Shown: piece after piece, positions 1 to 6,176 of the stretch | How positions within the stretch are numbered: position 1 is the stretch's first letter | How the letters are laid out: each line of letters begins with the position of its first letter | Assembly: GCA_965602225.1 (NCBI GenBank) | Contig: CBFCYE010000042.1 | Coordinates: forward strand, 1 to 18,344 | Direction: 5' to 3' | Origin: Tenderia sp965602225 | GTDB lineage: Bacteria; Pseudomonadota; Gammaproteobacteria; Tenderiales; Tenderiaceae | DNA: 18,344 bases | Translations under genes and position numbers: made by a program | The notes under the pieces: model-generated | What the model was told of the DNA's origin: nothing | Seen by the model: only the letters and a program-made list of their open reading frames with translations | Databases searched by the model: none

Positions 1-1
1 C

Positions 2-26
2 GCCCGCCAGGACGGGCCGTATTTTT
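2..26 (+). terminator. Weak possible terminator upstream of grpE
   Basis: A 5-bp GC stem (GCCCG at 2-6 pairing with CGGGC at 13-17, loop of 6) is followed, after four bases, by five Ts at 22-26. It could end the gene left of the window. The stem is short and the T run is offset, so this is a tentative call. The spacer between it and grpE contains no convincing promoter. Confidence 0.3.
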
Positions 27-46
27 GGAGTGAGAGACCAGAGGTC

Positions 47-694
47 ATGACAAAACAAACAAACGAGAACAATGAAGCAATGGAATCCCAGGAAAATATT
101 GACGCTGTTGAGGCGGTTGAGGGTGAAGTGGTTGAAGAAACCAGCGCTGAGGCAGGTTCAAATCCAGATCAACCCAGTTATGACGAGCTGATGCAGAGTC
201 TGCAAGACGTCCAGGCCAAGGCCGATGAACAGCGTGATCAGGTGTTGCGGGTGCAAGCTGAACTGGAAAATGTTCGCCGTCGCGCTGAGCGTGATGTTCA
301 GGGTGCACACAAATTTGCCCTTGAAAAATTCGTTAACGAACTGCTGCCAGTGAAAGATAGCCTTGAAATGGGTGGTGCTGCAGCCAAAGTGGAAGGCAGT
401 GACCTGAGCAAGGTTAGCGAAGGTATCGAGCTGACTGTGAAGATGATGACCGATGTGCTGGCCAAGTTTGGTGTTGCTGAAGTTAATCCAGTGGGGCAGC
501 CATTTGATCCCGAGCTGCATCAGGCCATGTCGATGCAGGACGTGCCGGATGCCAAACCCAATACGGTTATTACTGTGTTTCAGAAAGGTTATCAGCTGAA
601 TGAGCGCCTGGTGCGCCCAGCCATGGTTGTAGTCGCCGGGGCTAAATCAGGCGGCCAACCATCGAGTGAGAATAGTATCGACGAAATGGCTTGA
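47..694 (+). CDS. grpE: GrpE, nucleotide exchange factor for DnaK
   Basis: GrpE releases ADP from DnaK in the cytoplasm so that the chaperone can drop its client and rebind ATP. The 215-residue product has the family layout: a variable acidic N-terminus (about 1-45), a long charged helix suited to dimer coiled coil (about 46-95, with ELENVRRRAERD), and a C-terminal beta domain (about 145-200) with the conserved QPFDPELHQAM and VFQKGYQLNERLVRPAMV. It is slightly longer than E. coli GrpE because of its N-terminus. The start at 47 has only weak ribosome-binding signals (GAGG at 41-44 is too close, GGAG at 27-30 is far). A second in-frame ATG at 80 lies inside the low-conservation tail, so the start is less certain than the gene. 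It is followed after 99 bp by dnaK. Its own promoter would lie mostly outside the window. Confidence 0.97.
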   Translation: MTKQTNENNEAMESQENIDAVEAVEGEVVEETSAEAGSNPDQPSYDELMQSLQDVQAKADEQRDQVLRVQAELENVRRRAERDVQGAHKFALEKFVNELLPVKDSLEMGGAAAKVEGSDLSKVSEGIELTVKMMTDVLAKFGVAEVNPVGQPFDPELHQAMSMQDVPDAKPNTVITVFQKGYQLNERLVRPAMVVVAGAKSGGQPSSENSIDEMA

Positions 695-700
695 GGTGGG

Positions 701-729
701 CTTGAAATAGATTTGGGCCACCCCCATAT
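701..729 (+). promoter_or_regulatory. Sigma-32 (RpoH) heat-shock promoter of dnaK
   Basis: CTTGAAA at 701-707 and CCCCATAT at 722-729, separated by 14 bp, match the RpoH consensus (CTTGAAA, 11-16 bp, CCCCATnT) at every defined base. Transcription would begin near 736, giving a leader of about 58 nt before dnaK. The -35 element begins only 7 bp after the grpE stop, so dnaK-dnaJ can be induced independently of grpE. Confidence 0.88.
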
Positions 730-793
730 GTTGGGAAAGCGTCGTTAACAACCAGATTTTTTGAATTTACAGATATTTTACGGAGAACAAGCA

Positions 794-2722
794 ATGGGCA
801 AAATTATAGGTATTGACCTCGGCACCACCAATTCATGTGTGGCGGTGATGGAAGGCGGTAAGCCACGTGTTATCGAAAGCAGCGAAGGCGATCGCACCAC
901 TCCTTCAATCATCGCTTATGCCGATGACAATGAAGTGCTGGTAGGGCAGTCGGCCAAGCGCCAGGCGGTCACCAACCCAGCCAATACCCTGTATGCCATC
1001 AAGCGCCTGATTGGTCGTCGTTTTAAGGATAAAGAAGTTCAGAAAGACATCAAAATGGTGCCTTACAACATTGTTGAAGCCGACAATGGTGATGCCTGGG
1101 TTCAGGTAAATGGCAAGAAGATGGCGGCACCAGAAATTTCTGCCCGCGTCTTGATGAAGATGAAAAAGACCGCTGAAGATTATCTCGGTGAAGAAGTGAC
1201 TGAAGCGGTTGTTACCGTGCCGGCCTACTTTAATGACTCACAGCGTCAGGCCACTAAGGATGCCGGTAAAATTGCTGGGCTGGATGTTAAACGCATCATC
1301 AATGAGCCAACGGCGGCTGCTCTGGCCTATGGTATGGACAAAAAGGCGGGTGATCGCAAGATCGCGGTTTATGACTTGGGTGGCGGTACTTTCGACGTTT
1401 CTATCATCGAAATTGCTGAGATCGAAGGTGAGCACCAGATCGAAGTGTTGTCTACCAATGGTGACACCTTCCTCGGTGGTGAAGATTTTGATATGCGCCT
1501 GATCGATTATTTGTCAGATGAGTTCAAGAAAGAGAGCGGTATTGATCTGCACTCTGATCCAATGGCGCTACAGCGTCTGAAAGAAGCGGCTGAAAAGACC
1601 AAGATTGAACTGTCATCCAGCCAGCAGACCGATGTTAATCTGCCGTACATCACTGCTGATGCCACAGGTCCTAAGCATCTGAACATTAAAGTGAGCCGTG
1701 CCAAGCTTGAGTCACTGGTTGAAGAGTTGGTTACGCGTACCATTGAACCTTGTCGTATGGCTCTTAAGGATGCTGGACTGTCGGCATCAGATATTGATGA
1801 TGTCATCCTGGTGGGTGGTCAGACTCGTATGCCTAAGGTTCAGGAAGAAGTACAGGCGTTCTTTGGTAAGGAACCACGTCGTGACGTGAATCCTGATGAA
1901 GCGGTTGCTGTTGGTGCTGCGATTCAGGGTGGTGTCTTGGGCGGTGAAGTCAAAGACGTGCTGCTGCTTGATGTGACGCCTCTGTCTCTGGGTATCGAAA
2001 CCATGGGCGGCGTGATGACCAAGTTGATCGACAAGAATACTACCATCCCGACCAAGGCCAATCAGGTTTTCTCAACGGCTGATGATAATCAAACAGCGGT
2101 AACTGTGCATGTGTTGCAGGGTGAGCGTGAACAGGCGGCGGGTAACAAGTCTCTGGGGCGTTTTGATCTGGGTGATATTCCACCAGCACCACGTGGTGTG
2201 CCGCAGATAGATGTTATTTTTGATATCGATGCCAATGGTATTTTGAATGTTTCGGCCAAGGATAAGGCAACTGGTAAAGAGACTTCAATCACCATCAAGG
2301 CTTCTTCAGGCCTGTCTGATGAGGATGTTGAAACTATGGTCAAGGATGCTGAAGCGCACAAGGAAGAGGATCGCAAGTTCCACGAACTTGTTTCAGCACG
2401 CAACACTGCCGACGGCATGATTCACGCTACTACCAAGTCCATGGCCGAATTGGGTGAACAGGTTGAAGCGGAAGAGAAGACAAGCATCGAAGCTGCGATT
2501 GAAACCTTGAAGGAGGCCATGACGGGTGACGACAAGGATGATATCGAAGCCAAGACTCAGGCTTTGACTGAAATCTCTGGCAAGTTGGCCGAGCGTGTTT
2601 ATGCGCAGAAGGGTGCTGAAGCTGGTGCAGAAGGTCAGCCGAGTGCCGAAGCAGAGACTGAGTCAGCAGCCAAGGATGATGTGGTTGATGCTGAGTTTGA
2701 GGAAGTTAAAGAAGACAAGTAA
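794..2722 (+). CDS. dnaK: DnaK, Hsp70 chaperone
   Basis: DnaK is the ATP-dependent Hsp70 that binds exposed hydrophobic segments of unfolded proteins, working with DnaJ and GrpE. The product is 642 residues (E. coli 638). Visible parts are the phosphate-binding IGIDLGTTNS at the N-terminus, AYFNDSQRQATKDAG and NEPTAAALAYG, the second phosphate loop VYDLGGGTFDVS, the adenosine motif VILVGGQTRMP, the interdomain linker DVLLLDVTPLSLGIET, the substrate-binding beta domain, the helical lid, and the acidic tail ending VVDAEFEEVKEDK, resembling the EEVK-type end of proteobacterial DnaK. The start is ATG 794, because GGAG at 782-785 sits 8 nt upstream and the protein then begins MGKIIGIDLG. An in-frame TTG at 761 would add 11 unrelated residues. 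Expression is expected from the heat-shock promoter at 701-729, with possible read-through from grpE. Confidence 0.99.
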   Translation: MGKIIGIDLGTTNSCVAVMEGGKPRVIESSEGDRTTPSIIAYADDNEVLVGQSAKRQAVTNPANTLYAIKRLIGRRFKDKEVQKDIKMVPYNIVEADNGDAWVQVNGKKMAAPEISARVLMKMKKTAEDYLGEEVTEAVVTVPAYFNDSQRQATKDAGKIAGLDVKRIINEPTAAALAYGMDKKAGDRKIAVYDLGGGTFDVSIIEIAEIEGEHQIEVLSTNGDTFLGGEDFDMRLIDYLSDEFKKESGIDLHSDPMALQRLKEAAEKTKIELSSSQQTDVNLPYITADATGPKHLNIKVSRAKLESLVEELVTRTIEPCRMALKDAGLSASDIDDVILVGGQTRMPKVQEEVQAFFGKEPRRDVNPDEAVAVGAAIQGGVLGGEVKDVLLLDVTPLSLGIETMGGVMTKLIDKNTTIPTKANQVFSTADDNQTAVTVHVLQGEREQAAGNKSLGRFDLGDIPPAPRGVPQIDVIFDIDANGILNVSAKDKATGKETSITIKASSGLSDEDVETMVKDAEAHKEEDRKFHELVSARNTADGMIHATTKSMAELGEQVEAEEKTSIEAAIETLKEAMTGDDKDDIEAKTQALTEISGKLAERVYAQKGAEAGAEGQPSAEAETESAAKDDVVDAEFEEVKEDK

Positions 2723-2748
2723 GCCAAAAAACTTGGTGAGGTAAGGTG

Positions 2749-2781
2749 ATGACAGGCGTGGTCTTTGGCCCCGCCTGTCAT
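2749..2781 (+). promoter_or_regulatory. Stable hairpin between dnaK and dnaJ (first)
   Basis: ATGACAGGCG at 2749-2758 pairs perfectly with CGCCTGTCAT at 2772-2781. The 10-bp stem can extend inward past one mismatch by GG/CC. No T run follows, so it does not look like a standard intrinsic terminator. It could be a partial terminator, an mRNA stabiliser protecting the 3' end of dnaK, or a processing site. The structure is seen; the role is inferred. Confidence 0.6.
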
Positions 2782-2800
2782 TGCGTGTTAGGGAACCGCA

Positions 2801-2817
2801 AATGCCATCGTGGCATT
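2801..2817 (+). promoter_or_regulatory. Hairpin between dnaK and dnaJ (second)
   Basis: AATGCCA at 2801-2807 and TGGCATT at 2811-2817 form a perfect 7-bp stem with a three-base TCG loop. It ends 10 nt before the weak dnaJ Shine-Dalgarno candidate (GAAG 2828-2831) and lacks a T run. It could tune dnaJ translation or stability; the sequence alone does not say. Confidence 0.5.
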
Positions 2818-2840
2818 ATGAATAATTGAAGCTTAGATTT

Positions 2841-3986
2841 ATGTCCAAACGAGATTTATACGAAGTTCTAGGGGTGGCGAAGAACGCCAGCGAAGCTGAT
2901 ATTAAGAAAGCTTATCGCCGCGCGGCGCAGAAACACCATCCTGATCGCAACCCTGATAATGCTGAGGCAGAAGAGAAGTTTAAAGAGGCCAAACAGGCCT
3001 ACGAAGTTCTCTCCAATGCCCAGAAGCGTGCTGCCTATGACCAGTTTGGTCATGCCGGGGTAGATTCTTCTGCCGCTGGTGGCCCGGGTGCTGGCCACGC
3101 TGGTGCGGGTAATTTCGGTGATATCTTTGGCGATGTCTTCGGCGATATCTTTGGTGGTGCTCGAGGCGGCGCTGGCGGCGGAGCTAATGTTTATCGTGGT
3201 GCTGATCTGCGTTACAACCTCGATCTGAGTCTGGAAGAAGCGGTGGCCGGAACTACGGTTAAGGTTCGCGTCCCCACTCATGTTGCTTGTAAACCTTGTG
3301 ATGGTTCGGGTGCCAAGAAGGGGACTAGTCCAATCACCTGTGCCACCTGTGGTGGCCATGGTCAGGTAAGGGTGCAGCAGGGTTTCTTTTCCTTGCAGCA
3401 AACCTGCCCTCATTGTCAGGGCAAGGGTAAGGTAATCAAGGAACCTTGTGGTAGCTGTCACGGTCAGGGGCGCGTTAAAGAGCAGAAAACACTGTCGGTG
3501 AAGATTCCGGCAGGTGTTGATACGGGCGATCGTATTCGCCTGGCTGGTGAGGGTGAAGCGGGCGAGAATGGTGGCCCGGCCGGTGATCTGTATGTGCAGG
3601 TTAAGGTTCGTCCACATGCCATTTTTAGTCGTGAAGAGAGTGATCTTTTCTGCGAAATGCCGATCAATTTTGTTACTGCTGTTATGGGCGGTGAGTTGGA
3701 TGTGCCGACTCTGGTGGGACGTGTGAAACTGAAAATTCCCGCTGAGACGCAAACCGGCAAGGTGTTCCGTCTGCGTGGCAAGGGTGTTAAGTCGGTTCAT
3801 GGTGGTGCTGTGGGTGATCTGATGTGTCGGGTTGAGGTGGAAACGCCGGTAAATCTGAGTCGCAAGCAAAAAGAGCTGTTGGAGCAGTTTCAGCAGGCCA
3901 TGGAAGACGGTGATGGCAAGCACAGTCCTCGTAGCAGTCACTGGTTTGATGGTGTAAAGAAGTTTTTTGAAGAGATGAAGTCGTAA
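2841..3986 (+). CDS. dnaJ: DnaJ, Hsp40 co-chaperone
   Basis: DnaJ delivers clients to DnaK and stimulates its ATPase. The product is 381 residues (E. coli 376). It starts with a J domain (about 1-70) bearing the HPD catalytic tripeptide in KHHPDRNPDN. A Gly/Phe-rich stretch (about 74-120) follows, including the repeat GDIFGDVFGDIFGG. All four zinc-binding CxxCxGxG repeats are present (CKPCDGSG, CATCGGHG, CPHCQGKG, CGSCHGQG), followed by the C-terminal peptide-binding domains. This makes it a complete class A (type I) DnaJ. The start is ATG 2841, giving MSKRDLYEVLG; the Shine-Dalgarno (GAAG 2828-2831) is weak. The 118-bp spacer from dnaK contains two hairpins that may set DnaJ at a lower level than DnaK. 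dapB follows after 38 bp with no terminator between. Confidence 0.98.
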   Translation: MSKRDLYEVLGVAKNASEADIKKAYRRAAQKHHPDRNPDNAEAEEKFKEAKQAYEVLSNAQKRAAYDQFGHAGVDSSAAGGPGAGHAGAGNFGDIFGDVFGDIFGGARGGAGGGANVYRGADLRYNLDLSLEEAVAGTTVKVRVPTHVACKPCDGSGAKKGTSPITCATCGGHGQVRVQQGFFSLQQTCPHCQGKGKVIKEPCGSCHGQGRVKEQKTLSVKIPAGVDTGDRIRLAGEGEAGENGGPAGDLYVQVKVRPHAIFSREESDLFCEMPINFVTAVMGGELDVPTLVGRVKLKIPAETQTGKVFRLRGKGVKSVHGGAVGDLMCRVEVETPVNLSRKQKELLEQFQQAMEDGDGKHSPRSSHWFDGVKKFFEEMKS

Positions 3987-4024
3987 GCGTTGGTTCTGAA
4001 TCTGACGTTTATTGGGAGACAAAC

Positions 4025-4831
4025 ATGACAAGAATTGCGATTGCTGGCGCTGCCGGTCGCATGGGCCGCAACCTGATTGATGCCTGTCATCAATATCCGG
4101 GTTTGACCGTGGCGGCGGCTACTGAACGGACTGGTAGTTCTTTGCTGGGGGCGGATGCTGGCGAGTTGGCTGGTGTCGGTAATCTCGGTGTGACACTGGT
4201 AGATGATCTATCCGCGGTGACGGAGCAGTTCGATGTTCTTATCGATTTTACCTCTATTGAGGCGACGCTGAGTCATCTGGAAATTTGCCGCAAGGCGGGT
4301 TGTTCGCTGGTGATTGGCACTACTGGTTTCAGTGATGAACAAAAGCAACAGATTGCCGCCGCGGCAGATGACGTCTCGATTGTCTTTGCCCCGAATATGA
4401 GTGTCGGCGTCAATCTGACCCTGAAGCTGCTGGATATGGCGGCGCGGGTGTTGGGTGATGAGGTGGATATCGAGATTATCGAGGCCCATCATCGCCACAA
4501 GGTCGATGCGCCATCCGGCACGGCCCTGCGTATGGGTGAGGTGGTGGCGGAGGCCCTTGGTCGTGACCTGAACGAATGTGCTGTTTATGGTCGTGAAGGC
4601 CATACCGGTGAACGTGAGCGTAAGACGATTGGTTTTGAGACTATCCGTGCTGGTGATATCGTCGGTGAACACACCGTCATGTTTGCCGATATCGGCGAGC
4701 GGGTTGAGATTACCCATAAGGCCTCCAGTCGTATGACCTTTGCCAATGGTGCCGCGCGAGCAGCAGCCTGGTTGGGTGACAAAGATAAGGGTTTGTTTGA
4801 TATGCAGGATGTGCTTGGTCTAAAAGACTAA
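4025..4831 (+). CDS. dapB: 4-hydroxy-tetrahydrodipicolinate reductase
   Basis: DapB reduces 4-hydroxy-tetrahydrodipicolinate with NAD(P)H, giving tetrahydrodipicolinate on the way to meso-diaminopimelate (peptidoglycan) and lysine. The 268-residue protein has the N-terminal dinucleotide-binding loop GAAGRMG (8-14), the TTGF segment near 99-102, APNMSVGVN near 122-130, and the family signature EAHHRHKVDAPSGTA. In the signature the catalytic pair would be His155 and Lys159, equivalent to His159 and Lys163 of E. coli. The start ATG 4025 has GGGAG at 4014-4018, 6 nt upstream. Placement between dnaJ and carA is a common gammaproteobacterial order. The strong terminator at 4915-4947 is the first clear stop signal downstream. 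Confidence 0.98.
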   Translation: MTRIAIAGAAGRMGRNLIDACHQYPGLTVAAATERTGSSLLGADAGELAGVGNLGVTLVDDLSAVTEQFDVLIDFTSIEATLSHLEICRKAGCSLVIGTTGFSDEQKQQIAAAADDVSIVFAPNMSVGVNLTLKLLDMAARVLGDEVDIEIIEAHHRHKVDAPSGTALRMGEVVAEALGRDLNECAVYGREGHTGERERKTIGFETIRAGDIVGEHTVMFADIGERVEITHKASSRMTFANGAARAAAWLGDKDKGLFDMQDVLGLKD

Positions 4832-4857
4832 ATCTGGCTTTTTACGGCAGATGTGCA

Positions 4858-4886
4858 TGGACAAAACAGTCCATCTAAAGTAAAAT
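4858..4886 (+). promoter_or_regulatory. Predicted sigma-70 promoter of carAB
   Basis: TGGACA (-35, 4858-4863, five of six consensus bases) and TAAAAT (-10, 4881-4886, five of six) are separated by the ideal 17 bp. Predicted transcription start is 4893-4894. The discriminator TCGGCC (4887-4892) is GC-rich, a feature often linked to stringent control. This is the only good promoter seen between dapB and carA. Confidence 0.65.
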
Positions 4887-4898
4887 TCGGCCGATTTT
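4883..4898. repeat. Operator-like palindrome over the carA -10/+1 region
   Basis: A 16-bp near-palindrome centred between 4890 and 4891 has a perfect 8-bp core (TCGGCCGA, 4887-4894). It is flanked by one mismatched pair and then AAA/TTT. It overlaps the -10 element and predicted start, where a bound dimer would block transcription. It does not resemble an ArgR box. A second inverted repeat (ATGGAC 4857-4862, GTCCAT 4869-4874) overlaps the -35. Confidence 0.4.
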
Positions 4899-4914
4899 GT
4901 ACCAGTATTTGAAG

Positions 4915-4947
4915 GCGGGGTGGATCGAGAGAACCACCCCGCTTTTT
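4915..4947 (+). terminator. Intrinsic terminator, probably an attenuator in the carA leader
   Basis: GCGGGGTGG (4915-4923) pairs perfectly with CCACCCCGC (4934-4942) across a 10-nt loop and is followed directly by five Ts (4943-4947). This is a textbook Rho-independent terminator. It ends transcripts from dapB. It also lies between the predicted carA promoter and the carA start codon, leaving only 23 bp, so carAB transcripts from that promoter must pass it. Confidence 0.9.
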
Positions 4948-4970
4948 GCAGATAGCGCTTGGAGGAAGAA

Positions 4971-6116
4971 TTGGATAAGTCGGCCCTGTTAGTCTTGGAA
5001 GATGGTACCGCGTTCTATGGTAAAGCCATTGGTGCGGAAGGGCAGACTGTTGGTGAGGTGGTGTTCAATACCTCAATGACGGGTTATCAGGAAATCCTTA
5101 CCGATCCCTCGTATTGTCGTCAGATCGTTACCCTCACTTACCCGCACATCGGCAATGTTGGCACCAACAACGAAGACGAAGAGTCTGGTGGGGTTGTTGC
5201 CAGTGGTCTGGTGATTCGTGATCTCCCCTTGGTTGCCAGTAGCTGGCGTAATCAGGAAAGTCTTGATGCCTATCTCAAGCGCCACAATGTGGTGGCTATT
5301 GCTGATATCGATACCCGCAAACTGACCCGCATCCTGCGTCAAAAGGGTGCTCAGTCTGGTTGTATCGTCGCCGGTGTTGACCTGGATGAAGCGAAGGCCC
5401 TGGCAGCGGCCAAAGGCTTTGGCGGTTTGAAGGGCATGGATCTTGCCAAAGAAGTGACCACCCGTCAGCCGTTTGAGTGGGCCCAGGGTAGCTGGACTAT
5501 CAAGGCCGGTCTGCCAGATGCACCTCATCCCATTGAAGAAAAACTACCCCATCACGTGGTTGCCTATGACTACGGTGTGAAGCGTAATATTTTGCGCATG
5601 CTGGTGGATCGCGGTTGCCGCTTGACGGTGGTGCCGGCACAGACGCCAGCCAGCGAAGTGCTGGCCATGAATCCTGATGGTGTGTTTCTGTCTAACGGCC
5701 CGGGTGATCCAGAACCTTGTGATTACGCCATCACCGCCATCAAAGAAATTCTGCAAACCAAGGTGCCGGTATTTGGTATCTGTCTTGGTCACCAGTTGCT
5801 GGCATTGGCCAGTGGCGCCACGACTGTGAAGATGAAGTTTGGTCACCATGGTGGTAATCACCCGGTCTTTGATGAGGATGCCAAGCGCGTCATGATCACC
5901 AGTCAGAACCATGGTTTTGCTGTTGATGAGGCAAGCTTGCCGGCCAATCTGCGCGCCACTCATCGTTCGCTGTTTGATAGTTCGCTGCAGGGCATTCATC
6001 GCACTGATGTCGCCGCATTCAGTTTTCAGGGTCACCCTGAGGCAAGCCCAGGCCCGCATGATGCGGCGCCGCTGTTCGATCATTTCATCGAACTGATTCA
6101 AGCAGCCAAACAATAA
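4971..6116 (+). CDS. carA: Carbamoyl-phosphate synthase small subunit (glutaminase)
   Basis: CarA hydrolyses glutamine and channels ammonia to CarB to make carbamoyl phosphate for pyrimidines and arginine. From TTG 4971 the protein has 381 residues (E. coli 382). It has the N-terminal domain with GEVVFNTSMTGYQEILTDP and IGNVGTN, and a class I glutamine amidotransferase domain from about residue 195. That domain has the nucleophile in FGICLGHQ (about Cys271) and the His/Glu pair in GHPEASPGP (about His355, Glu357). I chose the TTG start because GGAGG (4961-4965) lies 5 nt upstream and the product then starts (M)DKSALLVLEDGT, matching the family. A TTG at 4959 would overlap that Shine-Dalgarno. 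No ATG start is available at this end. As I recall, pseudomonad carA genes have also been described with an atypical start. carB follows after 60 bp. Confidence 0.97.
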   Translation: MDKSALLVLEDGTAFYGKAIGAEGQTVGEVVFNTSMTGYQEILTDPSYCRQIVTLTYPHIGNVGTNNEDEESGGVVASGLVIRDLPLVASSWRNQESLDAYLKRHNVVAIADIDTRKLTRILRQKGAQSGCIVAGVDLDEAKALAAAKGFGGLKGMDLAKEVTTRQPFEWAQGSWTIKAGLPDAPHPIEEKLPHHVVAYDYGVKRNILRMLVDRGCRLTVVPAQTPASEVLAMNPDGVFLSNGPGDPEPCDYAITAIKEILQTKVPVFGICLGHQLLALASGATTVKMKFGHHGGNHPVFDEDAKRVMITSQNHGFAVDEASLPANLRATHRSLFDSSLQGIHRTDVAAFSFQGHPEASPGPHDAAPLFDHFIELIQAAKQ

Positions 6117-6124
6117 TTACCCAG

Positions 6125-6146
6125 CTTATATTTCCAACTTATATTT
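6125..6146 (+). repeat. Short direct repeat in the carA-carB spacer
   Basis: CTTATATTT occurs twice (6125-6133 and 6138-6146) in the AT-rich 60-bp spacer, followed by TTTAAGTTTAAG. The unstructured, AT-rich run may keep the carB translation start open. No promoter or terminator is apparent. Confidence 0.35.
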
Positions 6147-6176
6147 AAGTTTAAGTACCAGCAATCGAGTTGAATA

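Noticed and set aside
761..793. TTG start 33 bp upstream for dnaK
   Set aside because: The ATG at 794 has a well-placed GGAG and yields the conserved N-terminus; the extension covers the leader and the ribosome-binding site.
3115..3160. Tandem imperfect repeat in dnaJ (GDIFGDVFGDIFGG)
   Set aside because: Such repeats are normal in the Gly/Phe region of DnaJ.
2868..4031. A 387-codon open frame on the minus strand opposite dnaJ
   Set aside because: Its translation has no recognisable domains, runs antisense to a fully conserved dnaJ, and is explained by codon bias of the + strand gene.
4851..4883. Ten-codon frame MCMDKTVHLK before the carA attenuator, considered as a leader peptide
   Set aside because: It has no Shine-Dalgarno and lies upstream of the predicted transcription start at 4893, so it would not be in the carA transcript from that promoter.
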